64,000 bases of DNA. Source: Marinobacter sp. EhC06. Lineage in GTDB: Bacteria > Pseudomonadota > Gammaproteobacteria > Pseudomonadales > Oleiphilaceae. A program made the translations under genes and the position numbers. The stretch lies in the NCBI RefSeq assembly GCF_001650915.1, contig NZ_LXYO01000037.1, positions 115,778 through 179,777 on the forward strand. The letters run 5' to 3'. The notes under the pieces are model-generated. The model ran no database searches, had not been told where the DNA came from, and worked only from the letters and a program-made list of their open reading frames with translations. Shown piece by piece: positions 16,658 through 24,559 of this stretch; within the stretch, counting starts at the first letter, position 1; each line of letters opens with the position of its first letter.

Positions 16658-16688
16658 AAAAACCGGCGACCCTGAGGTCGCCGGTTTT
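16658..16688 (-). terminator. Intrinsic terminator of the porin gene
   Basis: AAAACCGGCGACC and GGTCGCCGGTTTT form a 13-bp stem with a CTGA loop. On the minus strand it is followed by further T residues. It lies 37 nt after the porin stop. Confidence 0.85.
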
Positions 16689-16724
16689 CATACTACAGTA
16701 CTACAGGATTAGCCGGTTGGCTGA

Positions 16725-17738
16725 TCAGAAGTAGTAAACACCACCAACGGAAGCGATAGAACGCTCGCTCTCATCAGCAACGCCGTATACGCCGTCGTCA
16801 CCGCCGCCCAGGTAGCCTTCGAAGTACACATACATGTGGTCAGACAGGTTGTGCAGAGCCTGGAAGGTTACTGTGGAGGTTTCGGTGTCGGTAGCGTCAT
16901 CAGCAACGTTCATCTCGTAGGAGAGAGCGAACTGATTGGCACCCATGGTGTAGTAACCGATTACGCCGTAGGTGTCAGAAGCGTCCTTGGTGGTGTGGTA
17001 CTCACCAGTTACACGCAGATCACCCATGTCGTAGCTGGCACGCAGACCGTAGGTGTTTTCGTTGCTGGCAGAACCGCCACCGTCGTTGGAGTCCATAGCG
17101 AAGGCCAGTTCCAGAGCGTCCATTTCATAGACAGCTGCCAGCTGGTACGGGTAGGACTTCTTGCCGCCTTTGTCAGACAGTGTCTGGTCGTCGCCGTCGC
17201 CGTTGATCTGAACAGCGCCCATCAGGGTCAGGCCACCGAAGCTCGGGCTGCTGTACTGAATCATGTCGCCTTCGCCAGTGGTGTAGTCAGCGCCGATGTT
17301 CAGGGTAGCGACTTCGTAGTACTGGGAGATTTCGTCTACGGCGCGCTCATAGGTAGAGTCGTCAGAACCAACCCAGATCTGGCCGAAGCTGTCACCCTTG
17401 ATACCGATGTAAGCTTCATCGACGTCTTCCAGACCGCTCTCGCGATCCTTGTCGTCCGCCGCCAGGCCTTCGAGCTCAAGCTTGAAGAAACCAGTGATGC
17501 CAGAAGCAATCTCGTGGTCGTGCTTAACGCCGATGGTAGAACCGTTGTCAGCGTGCTCAACAACAGACTCGCCGCCTTTTACGCTGTCATGATACAGGAC
17601 GTACTGGATGTTACCGTAAACGGTAGGCATGGAATCCATCTTGGCTGCCAGCTCGGAAGCAGACATGGTTTCCTGGGCCAGCGCGGAGCCAGAGAAGGTT
17701 GCGACTGCGATAGCAGATGCGAGGAGCGTTTTTTTCAT
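16725..17738 (-). CDS. Outer-membrane porin (Porin_4 type)
   Basis: A 337-aa protein with a clear signal peptide MKKTLLASAIAVATFSGSALA, cleaved before Q22. The mature part has alternating beta-strands rich in G, Y, D and E and ends in VGGVYYF, the terminal aromatic that BAM recognises. A trimeric 16-strand general diffusion porin is expected. The mature protein is strongly acidic (many D/E in loops), which would favour cations or suit a marine setting. The ATG at 17738 has AAGGAAG upstream. It is monocistronic, with its own terminator and a long upstream region holding Pho-box-like and Fur-box-like sequences. Confidence 0.92.
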   Translation of the reverse strand: MKKTLLASAIAVATFSGSALAQETMSASELAAKMDSMPTVYGNIQYVLYHDSVKGGESVVEHADNGSTIGVKHDHEIASGITGFFKLELEGLAADDKDRESGLEDVDEAYIGIKGDSFGQIWVGSDDSTYERAVDEISQYYEVATLNIGADYTTGEGDMIQYSSPSFGGLTLMGAVQINGDGDDQTLSDKGGKKSYPYQLAAVYEMDALELAFAMDSNDGGGSASNENTYGLRASYDMGDLRVTGEYHTTKDASDTYGVIGYYTMGANQFALSYEMNVADDATDTETSTVTFQALHNLSDHMYVYFEGYLGGGDDGVYGVADESERSIASVGGVYYF

Positions 17739-17846
17739 GTTGCGTCTTCCTTTTTGAGTTAACTCAGGTTTTAGCGACGGGTTCTTATCCCGATTTTGTA
17801 AGGCTTCACCAGTCAGGCTGGATGAGGCCGATTCTGCATCACCCCT

Positions 17847-17864
17847 ATGTCAGTTTTATGACAA
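17847..17864 (-). promoter_or_regulatory. Pho-box-like direct repeat before the porin
   Basis: Read on the minus strand: TTGTCAT-AAAA-CTGACAT. This is two 7-mers spaced by 4 nt, matching the PhoB consensus CTGTCAT-N4-CTGTCAT at 12 of 14 half-site positions. A CAGAAT hexamer lies 10 nt downstream, where a PhoB-dependent -10 would sit. It is about 109 nt before the porin ATG. Confidence 0.5.
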
Positions 17865-17974
17865 AGAAGCAACTTTTCTTCTTTTTCGAATAAATCTGAA
17901 AGAATCCAGATCTATACAGCTCAATCACTTATCGAGCTTTCTTAAAGCTCTGGATGATGAAACTGTTTTAATAC

Positions 17975-17987
17975 AATCATTCTCATT
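17975..17987. promoter_or_regulatory. Fur-box-like sequence
   Basis: AATCATTCTCATT, read on the other strand as AATGAGAATGATT. This matches 11 of 13 positions of the Fur core AATGATAATCATT, and the flank GCAAAATGAG resembles known Fur sites. It lies about 240 bp upstream of the porin start, so the target is uncertain. Confidence 0.4.
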
Positions 17988-18226
17988 TTGCAAATTAACT
18001 GCGCTGCATTTTTAGCTCTTTTGGCACCAGAAACGCAATTATTTATGCAATTTAGCGCTCGTGAGCTGCGTTACAGTTCCATTTCAAATCCGAGGCCAGA
18101 TTATCATTAACCTTTTATTAACAGCACCTTAGCCCCAACAAGCTGCACAAAACCAACGTCTCTCATGGCATTTTCGCACCATTGCAGTCCAGCATGACGG
18201 GCCGCGCACAATACTAGTGCAACTAC

Positions 18227-18685
18227 CTATACGCGCCTTTGTTTGATCTCAAGCATGAAGGTGACAGGCCCGTCATTCGTCAACCCAACCTTCATATCCG
18301 CGCCAAACCGTCCTTCACACACCTTGTTCGAACCCAAATGGGTTCTTGCGTCTGCCACAAACAATTCGTAGAGCCGGTTGGCGACATCCGGGCCCGCTGC
18401 AAGGGAGAAACCGGGCCTGGTTCCAGATGACGTATCAGCCGCCAAAGTAAACTGTGGAACAACAAGAAGGGAACCACCGATATCCAGCAGGCTGCGGTTC
18501 ATCCGCCCTGCGTCATCGGGAAACACTCGGTAAGTGAGGATTTTTCGGCAAAGTTCCCTTGCCTCGCGCTCGCTATCTCCTTTTTCGACACCCAGCAACA
18601 GCAGAAGGCCTGTGTCGATCGAGGCTATCTGCTCACCGTCCACGGTAACACTGGCTTGCGAAACTCGCTGGATCAATCCTTTCAT
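18227..18685 (-). CDS. dtd: D-aminoacyl-tRNA deacylase
   Basis: A 152-aa protein of the DTD family, which recycles D-aminoacyl-tRNA (and Gly-tRNAAla) in the cytosol. Both active-site blocks are visible: SLLVVPQFTLAADT (the SQxT-like block, about residues 73-86) and NDGPVTFMLE near the C-terminus (the Gly-Pro motif). The frame is open 10 codons upstream, but the ATG at 18685 gives the canonical start MKGLIQRVSQASVTV. It sits 92 bp downstream of pip on the same strand. Confidence 0.95.
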   Translation of the reverse strand: MKGLIQRVSQASVTVDGEQIASIDTGLLLLLGVEKGDSEREARELCRKILTYRVFPDDAGRMNRSLLDIGGSLLVVPQFTLAADTSSGTRPGFSLAAGPDVANRLYELFVADARTHLGSNKVCEGRFGADMKVGLTNDGPVTFMLEIKQRRV

Positions 18686-18777
18686 CAACTGCCTTGAGGA
18701 CGATTGAACAGGCAAAAATTAAGATCGGGCAAGAGTGTATCCATGGCGGTTACCGGCCGCAACCCCGAAAACGCAAT

Positions 18778-19740
18778 TCAGCCAGCACTTTTCTCAGTTT
18801 TGGCGACAACGGACTCAACACCACGGATGAGGGCATCGATTATGGCAGGCTCCGACGCGGAGTGGCCCGCATCGCGAATGATCTGGAATTCCGCCTCCGG
18901 CCAGGCCTTGCTGAGCGCCAGAGCATTGTCCAGCGGGCAAACCATATCGTACCGTCCGTGAACAATAACTCCAGGAATGTCCGCCAGGCGATGGGCATCG
19001 CGAATGATCTGGTCTGGCTCAAGAAAGGCGGAGTTCATGAAATAGTGGCATTCGATGCGGGCCAGCGCGATGGCAACGTGAGGATGGCCAAAGTGCTCAA
19101 CCACCCTGGGGTTCGGATGCAGGGTTGCGCATCGCCCCTCCCAGACCGACCAGGCCTTGGCCGCCTGGATTTGTTCCAGCTCGTTGGTACTGGTCAATTT
19201 TCGGTAATAGGCTGCCACCATATTATCCCGCTCGGCTTCCGGAATTTGCGCCTCGAAATCAGACCAGTAATCCGGGAAAACGCGGCTGGCACCCTCCTGG
19301 TAGAACCACTGAATATCACGGGGACGACAGAGAAATATGCCACGCAGAACCAGCCCCGAGACTCGATTCGGGTGCGCCTGGGCATAAACCAGACTCAGGG
19401 TCGATCCCCAACTGCCACCGAACAGAAGCCACTTGTCGATACCCAGGAACGAACGTACCGCCTCCATATCCTCAACCAGCTTGTCCGTGCTGTTGCCCTC
19501 AAGCTCTGCCAGCGGAGTGGACCGACCGGCACCCCGCTGATCCATGAGGATAATCCGGAATCTTTCAGCATCGAAAAAACGCCGGTGATAATCCTCGCAC
19601 CCACCACCCGGGCCACCATGAACGACAAGAACCGGTATTCCGTCAGGGTTCCCGCTTTCCTCAATGTAGAGTTCGTGGGGCGGATCAACGGCAATACGGT
19701 GCTGGGCGTTGGGTTTGATTTCCGGATACAGGGTGAGCAT
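18778..19740 (-). CDS. pip: Proline iminopeptidase
   Basis: A 320-aa alpha/beta hydrolase of peptidase family S33 that removes N-terminal proline from peptides in the cytoplasm. HGGPGGG (residues 41-47) forms the oxyanion hole and GGSWGS holds the nucleophile Ser110. The catalytic Asp/His pair lies in the C-terminal part (GRYDMVCPLDNA and AGHSASEP). DQRGAGRSTP and the cap-domain pattern match the Xanthomonas/Serratia-type enzyme rather than the tricorn-factor type. The ATG at 19740 has GGAG upstream. It precedes dtd and is itself preceded by the typA terminator. Confidence 0.93.
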   Translation of the reverse strand: MLTLYPEIKPNAQHRIAVDPPHELYIEESGNPDGIPVLVVHGGPGGGCEDYHRRFFDAERFRIILMDQRGAGRSTPLAELEGNSTDKLVEDMEAVRSFLGIDKWLLFGGSWGSTLSLVYAQAHPNRVSGLVLRGIFLCRPRDIQWFYQEGASRVFPDYWSDFEAQIPEAERDNMVAAYYRKLTSTNELEQIQAAKAWSVWEGRCATLHPNPRVVEHFGHPHVAIALARIECHYFMNSAFLEPDQIIRDAHRLADIPGVIVHGRYDMVCPLDNALALSKAWPEAEFQIIRDAGHSASEPAIIDALIRGVESVVAKTEKSAG

Positions 19741-19786
19741 GGAACGCTCCGTTCAGGGGATTTACCCGGAGTTTAGCTTAAGCCTA

Positions 19787-19826
19787 TAAAAAAAGGGCCA
19801 GATGAATCATTCATCCGGCCCTTTTC
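19787..19826 (-). terminator. Intrinsic terminator of typA
   Basis: AAAAGGGCC-GGATGAAT pairs with ATTCATC-TGGCCCTTTT on the minus strand and is followed by a run of T. It is a strong stem of about 16 bp. Confidence 0.88.
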
Positions 19827-19853
19827 TGATCAGACTCCAAAAGAGTCAGCAGG

Positions 19854-21665
19854 TTACTTCTTGCTGGCGCGCTTGCGCTCGTTCTCGGTCAGAAGCTTTT
19901 TCCGCAGTCGGATCGACTTCGGCGTCACTTCTACCAACTCATCATCGTCAATGAACTCTAGCGCCTGCTCAAGGGTGAACTTGATGGGCGGTACCAGGCC
20001 GATGACTTCATCCTTGCCGGAGGCACGCATGTTGTCGAGCTTTTTGGCCTTGGTGGGGTTAACCACCAGGTCGTTGTCCCGGCTGTGGATACCACACAAC
20101 TGCCCTTCATAGATCTCCTGCCCCGGATCCAGGAACAGCTTGCCGCGGCTCTGCAGGGTTTCCAGCGAGTAGGTCAGCGCGGTACCCGTAGCCATGGACA
20201 CGATGACACCGTTCTGGCGGCTGGTTACATCACCAACCTTGATCGGGCCGTAGTGGCTGAAGGTCGAAGTCAGGATTCCAGTGCCTGAGGTCATGGTCAG
20301 GAAGGTGTTCCGGAAACCAATCAAACCACGTGCCGGAATGGTGTAGTCCAGACGCATCCGGCCCTTGCCATCCGGCACCATGTTGGTCAGATCGCCCTTG
20401 CGCAGCCCCATTTGCTCCATGACGGCACCCTGGTGCTGCTCCTCGATATCAACGATGACGTTCTCGTACGGCTCCTGCTTTACGCCATCCACTTCCTTGA
20501 TAACCACTTCCGGGCGGCCAACGGCCAGCTCAAAGTTCTCACGGCGCATGTTCTCGATCAGAACTGACAGGTGCAATTCGCCACGACCGGACACCTTGAA
20601 CTTGTCCGCGGAGTCACCCTCTTCGACGCGCAGCGCAACGTTGTGCAGCAGCTCTTTTTCCAGGCGCTCTTTGATGTTCCGGCTGGTAACGTACTTGCCT
20701 TCCTTGCCCGCAAAGGGGGAATCGTTGACCTGGAAGGTCATGGATACAGTCGGCTCATCCACCGTCAGTGCCGGCAGCGCTTCAACATTGGCCTGATCGC
20801 AAAGGGTGTCGGAAATGAACAGCTCATCCATACCGCTGACGCATACAATGTCGCCAGCCTGGGCTTGATCAACCTCAACACGCTGCAGACCGGAATGCCC
20901 CATGATCTTGAGGATGCGGCCGTTGCGCTTTTTGCCGTTGGCGCCGATCGCGGTTACCGGCGAATTGGTCTTGATCTTGCCCCTCATAATGCGGCCGATA
21001 CCGATCACACCGAGGAAGCTGTTGTAGTCCAGCTGGGAAATCTGCATCTGGAACGGGCCGTCCGGATCAACATTCGGTGCCGGCACATGATCAACAATCG
21101 CCTGGAATACGGCATCCATGTTGTCATCCAGCTTTTCGTGATCCATTCCGGCAATGCCGTTCAGGGCGCTGGCGTAGACAATCGGGAAGTCCAGCTGCTC
21201 GTCGGTGGCGCCCAGGTTATCAAAAAGGTCAAACACCTGATCCACAACCCAGTCCGGACGGGCGCCGGGACGGTCGATCTTGTTAACCACCACGATCGGA
21301 CGCAGACCCGCGGCAAAAGCCTTCTGGGTAACGAAACGGGTCTGGGGCATGGGGCCGTCGATGGAATCAACCACCAGCAGCACGCAGTCCACCATGCTCA
21401 TGACCCGCTCAACCTCACCACCAAAATCAGCGTGGCCCGGTGTGTCTACAATATTGATGTCGTAGCCATTCCACTTCAAAGCGGTGTTCTTCGCCAGGAT
21501 GGTGATGCCCCGCTCTTTTTCCTGGTCATTGGAATCCATGACCCGCTCGCTATCGAGCTCTTTGCGCTCCAAAGTGCCTGACTGGCGCAAAAGCTGGTCG
21601 ACAAGCGTGGTTTTACCATGGTCAACGTGGGCGATAATGGCGATATTACGAAGTTTTTCAATCAC
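19854..21665 (-). CDS. typA: Ribosome-associated GTPase TypA/BipA
   Basis: A 603-aa translational GTPase of the EF-G family that binds 70S ribosomes and helps 50S assembly at low temperature and under stress. It has the G1 loop AHVDHGKTTL at residues 11-20, G2 RGITILAK, G3 DTPGHADF and G4 NKID, then domains resembling EF-G III and V and the TypA-specific C-terminus ending in lysines. The GTG at 21665 is chosen because AGGA lies 8 nt upstream and it gives the canonical opening VIEKLRNIAI; the frame is open 32 codons further. It is divergent from glnA, as in many gammaproteobacteria. Confidence 0.95.
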   Translation of the reverse strand: MIEKLRNIAIIAHVDHGKTTLVDQLLRQSGTLERKELDSERVMDSNDQEKERGITILAKNTALKWNGYDINIVDTPGHADFGGEVERVMSMVDCVLLVVDSIDGPMPQTRFVTQKAFAAGLRPIVVVNKIDRPGARPDWVVDQVFDLFDNLGATDEQLDFPIVYASALNGIAGMDHEKLDDNMDAVFQAIVDHVPAPNVDPDGPFQMQISQLDYNSFLGVIGIGRIMRGKIKTNSPVTAIGANGKKRNGRILKIMGHSGLQRVEVDQAQAGDIVCVSGMDELFISDTLCDQANVEALPALTVDEPTVSMTFQVNDSPFAGKEGKYVTSRNIKERLEKELLHNVALRVEEGDSADKFKVSGRGELHLSVLIENMRRENFELAVGRPEVVIKEVDGVKQEPYENVIVDIEEQHQGAVMEQMGLRKGDLTNMVPDGKGRMRLDYTIPARGLIGFRNTFLTMTSGTGILTSTFSHYGPIKVGDVTSRQNGVIVSMATGTALTYSLETLQSRGKLFLDPGQEIYEGQLCGIHSRDNDLVVNPTKAKKLDNMRASGKDEVIGLVPPIKFTLEQALEFIDDDELVEVTPKSIRLRKKLLTENERKRASKK

Positions 21666-21942
21666 AAAAATATTCCTGCGGCATGCACTCAATGACCTGA
21701 GAAGGTCGTTCGCAGGGGGAATCCCAGCACATGCCGTCTCAAATCCGTAAAATGAACTCATTCACCGGAGCTGACTGCCCGGCACCCTGCATGGCGATTT
21801 CCGATCCGGGATCCGAAAATGGCAGGGTAAAAAATGAAGCGGCGCGCAGTATAGCGAAAAGTCTGTGTCGTTAATATGAAGAAAAACGCCTATTCTTTTT
21901 TAGGAAGCAACCGCACCCATTTAGGGCGAAAAGCCGATAAAC

Positions 21943-21971
21943 GCACCAATGCAGTGCACCAATTGAGTGCA
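21943..21971. promoter_or_regulatory. Overlapping NtrC-type binding sites upstream of glnA
   Basis: TGCAC-N7-GTGCA at 21955-21971 matches the NtrC consensus dyad. It overlaps a second GCACC-type dyad at 21943-21958. They lie about 85-110 bp upstream of the sigma-54 promoter, the usual enhancer distance. Confidence 0.75.
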
Positions 21972-22054
21972 AGAGATCACCCCAGAGCTAGTGATTTCTC
22001 ATAAACATGCCCCAAACCCTTGCAGTTGCGCCGTTCTGGAGCATGCCCTAAAAA

Positions 22055-22070
22055 TTGGCAAGCGCCTTGC
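22055..22070 (+). promoter_or_regulatory. Sigma-54 promoter of glnA
   Basis: TTGGCA-AGCGCC-TTGC. The invariant GG (-24) and GC (-12) are separated by exactly 10 nt, as required for RpoN promoters. Transcription should start near 22083, giving a leader of about 145 nt. It fits with the NtrC dyads upstream and ntrBC downstream. Confidence 0.8.
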
Positions 22071-22226
22071 TTTATCGAAATCAGCCGAAATTTACAGGTA
22101 AGACGCAACGGCATTTGCTAAGCTGCGCGAACCTGAGAAACAGATCGGAACCCGCTAACCCGGGCGATCCGGCACCACGAACATGAATACAGCCGCCTGT
22201 GCGGTATAACTTACGGAGCATGCACA

Positions 22227-23630
22227 ATGTCCAAGACAGTTGATTTGATCAAAGAACACGAAGTCAAATGGGTTGACCTGCGCTTCACTGACAGCCGCGG
22301 TAAAGAGCAGCACGTTACACTGCCTGCCACCGAAGTAGATGAAGACTTTTTCGCAGACGGCAAGATGTTTGACGGCTCCTCCATTGCGGGCTGGAAAGGC
22401 ATCAACGAATCCGACATGATCCTGATGCCGGACGACGAGACTTCTGTACTCGATCCGTTCACCGAAGAGACCACAGTAAACATCACCTGCAACATCGTAG
22501 AACCTTCTACCATGCAGGGTTATGAGCGTGACCCGCGCTCCGTTGCCCGTCGCGCAGAGGAATACCTCAAGTCCACCGGCATCGCCGATGGCGCGCTGTT
22601 TGGTCCGGAGCCGGAATTCTTCGTGTTTGATTCTGTTAAATGGAATGTGGACATGCAGGGCGCGATGTACCACATCCACTCTGAGGAAGCTGCCTGGGTT
22701 TCCGGCGAAGATTTCGATCGCAACAACATCGGCCACCGCCCGGGCGTTAAAGGCGGCTACTTCCCGGTTCCGCCGGTGGACAGCCTTCACGACCTGCGTG
22801 GCGCCATGTGTGCAGCCATGGAATCCATGGGTCTGGAAATCGAAGTACACCACCACGAAGTGGGCACCGCCGGCCAGTGTGAAATCGGTGTTGGCGCCAA
22901 CACGCTCACCAAGAAGGCTGACGAAGTTCAGATCCTGAAGTACTGCGTCCACAACGTCGCTCATGCCTATGGCAAGACTGCGACCTTCATGCCCAAGCCG
23001 GTTGTCGGTGACAACGGTTCCGGCATGCATGTTCACATGTCCCTGAGCAAAGACGGCAAGAACCTGTTTGCCGGTGACAGCTACGCTGGCCTGAGCGAAG
23101 CCGCTCTGTACTACATTGGTGGTGTTATCAAGCACGCCAAGGCCATCAACGCCTTCACCAACAGCTCAACCAACTCTTACAAGCGTCTGGTTCCGGGCTT
23201 CGAAGCGCCGGTTATGCTGGCCTACTCTGCCCGTAACCGTTCTGCTTCTATCCGTATCCCGTACGTGAACAGTCCGAAGGCGCGTCGTATAGAAGTTCGC
23301 TTCCCTGACCCGTCTGCCAACCCGTACCTGGCCTTCGCAGCACTGATGATGGCCGGCCTGGACGGCATCCAGAACAAGATCCACCCGGGCGATGCCATGG
23401 ACAAGGATCTGTACGACCTGCCGAAGGAAGAAGCCCTGAGCATTCCGACAGTAGCTGAAACCCTGTCCGAAGCCCTGGATTGCCTGGAAGCGGATCACGA
23501 GTTCCTGACTCGCGGCGGCGTCTTCACTGAAGACATGATCGCGGGCTATGTGGATCTGAAGCGCGGTGAAGTCGAGAAACTGAACATGACCACTCACCCG
23601 ATCGAGTTCGATCTGTACTACTCCTGCTAA
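22227..23630 (+). CDS. glnA: Glutamine synthetase, type I
   Basis: A 467-aa dodecameric GSI enzyme that makes glutamine from glutamate, ammonia and ATP. The beta-Grasp N-terminus has DGSS and GWKGI. Metal and ATP sites are seen in EPEFFVFD, NGSGMHVHMS and the NRSASIRIP loop. The adenylylation tyrosine is Tyr396 in DLYDLPKEE, so it is the GSI-beta, GlnE-controlled form. The ATG at 22227 has GGAG 11 nt upstream. Regulation is expected at two levels: NtrC/sigma-54 transcription and AMP modification by GlnE (11568-14474). A strong terminator follows. Confidence 0.97.
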   Translation: MSKTVDLIKEHEVKWVDLRFTDSRGKEQHVTLPATEVDEDFFADGKMFDGSSIAGWKGINESDMILMPDDETSVLDPFTEETTVNITCNIVEPSTMQGYERDPRSVARRAEEYLKSTGIADGALFGPEPEFFVFDSVKWNVDMQGAMYHIHSEEAAWVSGEDFDRNNIGHRPGVKGGYFPVPPVDSLHDLRGAMCAAMESMGLEIEVHHHEVGTAGQCEIGVGANTLTKKADEVQILKYCVHNVAHAYGKTATFMPKPVVGDNGSGMHVHMSLSKDGKNLFAGDSYAGLSEAALYYIGGVIKHAKAINAFTNSSTNSYKRLVPGFEAPVMLAYSARNRSASIRIPYVNSPKARRIEVRFPDPSANPYLAFAALMMAGLDGIQNKIHPGDAMDKDLYDLPKEEALSIPTVAETLSEALDCLEADHEFLTRGGVFTEDMIAGYVDLKRGEVEKLNMTTHPIEFDLYYSC

Positions 23631-23656
23631 AACCTCTCTCTAGAGGACAAGCAGAC

Positions 23657-23684
23657 AAGCCCCGCCCTCGTGCGGGGCTTTTTT
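23657..23684 (+). terminator. Intrinsic terminator of glnA
   Basis: AAGCCCCGC and GCGGGGCTT pair around a 6-nt loop and are followed by TTTT. It lies 27 nt after the glnA stop. Confidence 0.9.
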
Positions 23685-23804
23685 GTGAGCAAAAGCACAG
23701 TGCCTGCAGCCCTTAACGATATGTAACCAACATCCGGGGCTACAGGCGTTGAAAAGACCCTGGGCGCCGCCGATAATCGAGGAAACCCAATAACAGGTGA
23801 GCTT

Positions 23805-24329
23805 ATGAATCCAAAGTCTGGATTGGTTACCGGCCTTCTGTTTTTTCTGGCGGTTCCGGCCTCTGCTGAGGTTTACCGCAATGTCGATGCCTACGGCAAC
23901 GTCACCTATTCTGACGAGCCCAGTGAGGGCGCAGAAGCGGTACAGGTCAAGCCGGTCACGACCATCACATTGCCCAAGCCAGAAGTTGTGCAGGAAACCG
24001 AAAAGCTGCGCGAAGAAGTGCAGCGAGAAGGCGCCGCTTACGACAGCGTCTCTTTCGCCTATCCGGATAACAACCAGGCGTTTCACAGTGGCAGCGGAGA
24101 TGTCCAGTTCGAGGTGCGCAGCACACCTGGCCTCCAGCCCGGCCACAAATACGAAGTGACGCTGGACGGACAGCCCGTGGGGCAGAGCACATCCGGCTCA
24201 ATCACCGTCAATAACGTCTTCCGTGGAACCCACGAAGCCCGAGTGCATATCGTGGACGAAAACGGGGTTCAGGTAAAAACCGGTTCACCGATTACCTTCA
24301 CGGTTCACCGCCCTTCCGCTCTGAACTAG
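23805..24329 (+). CDS. DUF4124 domain periplasmic protein
   Basis: A 174-aa protein with a signal peptide (residues 1-21, ending PASA), then a DUF4124 domain EVYRNVDAYGNVTYSDEP at about 22-39. A charged helix follows near residues 60-75, and the C-terminal beta-rich, Ig-like part ends in PITFTVHRPS. It is therefore exported and probably periplasmic or surface-linked. Function is unknown. Genes of this type recur between glnA and ntrB in Marinobacter-like and pseudomonad-like genomes, so a link to nitrogen control is possible but unproven. The ATG at 23805 has AGGTGAG upstream. Confidence 0.85.
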   Translation: MNPKSGLVTGLLFFLAVPASAEVYRNVDAYGNVTYSDEPSEGAEAVQVKPVTTITLPKPEVVQETEKLREEVQREGAAYDSVSFAYPDNNQAFHSGSGDVQFEVRSTPGLQPGHKYEVTLDGQPVGQSTSGSITVNNVFRGTHEARVHIVDENGVQVKTGSPITFTVHRPSALN

Positions 24330-24349
24330 CCAAGTCAATCAAATAGACC

Positions 24350-24373
24350 GCACTATTTTGGTGCGCTCGCACC
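24350..24373. promoter_or_regulatory. NtrC-type operator before ntrB
   Basis: GCAC-N7-GTGC (24350-24364) resembles NtrC sites and overlaps a perfect palindrome GGTGCG-CT-CGCACC (24360-24373). It lies about 190 bp upstream of ntrB, consistent with autoregulation of ntrBC. Confidence 0.6.
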
Positions 24374-24387
24374 AGGAAAAAGCCATA

Positions 24388-24428
24388 CTCTGATCAGCAA
24401 CGGGGCGTATTTTCCGGACTGATCAGAG
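24388..24428. repeat. Inverted repeat between the DUF4124 gene and ntrB
   Basis: CTCTGATCAG (24388-24397) and CTGATCAGAG (24419-24428) are perfect 10-bp arms around 21 nt. The sequence GCTTTCTT follows on the plus strand, so it may be a weak terminator of the DUF4124 gene. A regulator-binding dyad is the alternative. Confidence 0.55.
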
Positions 24429-24559
24429 GCTTTCTTGCCATTTGCACCAGCTTACGGCACTTTTCAGCGCCAATACGCCCGTCTGCCCGCACTTTGCCCA
24501 CTCATTCATGAACCTGGCTCAAAGTGGTTCGCTTTTTGCAAAACTCCGGAGGTCACACT

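Larger units (their letters stand above)
17739..18226. other. 488-bp AT-rich intergenic region upstream of the porin
   Basis: No ORF with coding character. It is markedly more AT-rich than the flanks. It holds the porin leader, a Pho-box-like direct repeat (17847-17864) and a Fur-box-like sequence (17975-17987). The remaining part next to dtd shows nothing I can name. Confidence 0.6.
21666..22226. other. 561-bp typA-glnA divergent regulatory region
   Basis: No convincing gene. The glnA-proximal half holds NtrC-type dyads and a sigma-54 promoter (listed separately) and a leader of about 145 nt. The typA side has only a possible TATACT -10 near 21850 with no good -35. Confidence 0.7.

Noticed and set aside
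22083..22226. Glutamine riboswitch in the glnA leader
   Set aside because: The leader shows no three-way-junction pattern; known glutamine riboswitches are from cyanobacteria and marine metagenomes, and NtrC/sigma-54 control explains the region.
22155..23135. 326-codon minus-strand frame opposite glnA
   Set aside because: Antisense shadow; it would also cover the glnA start region.
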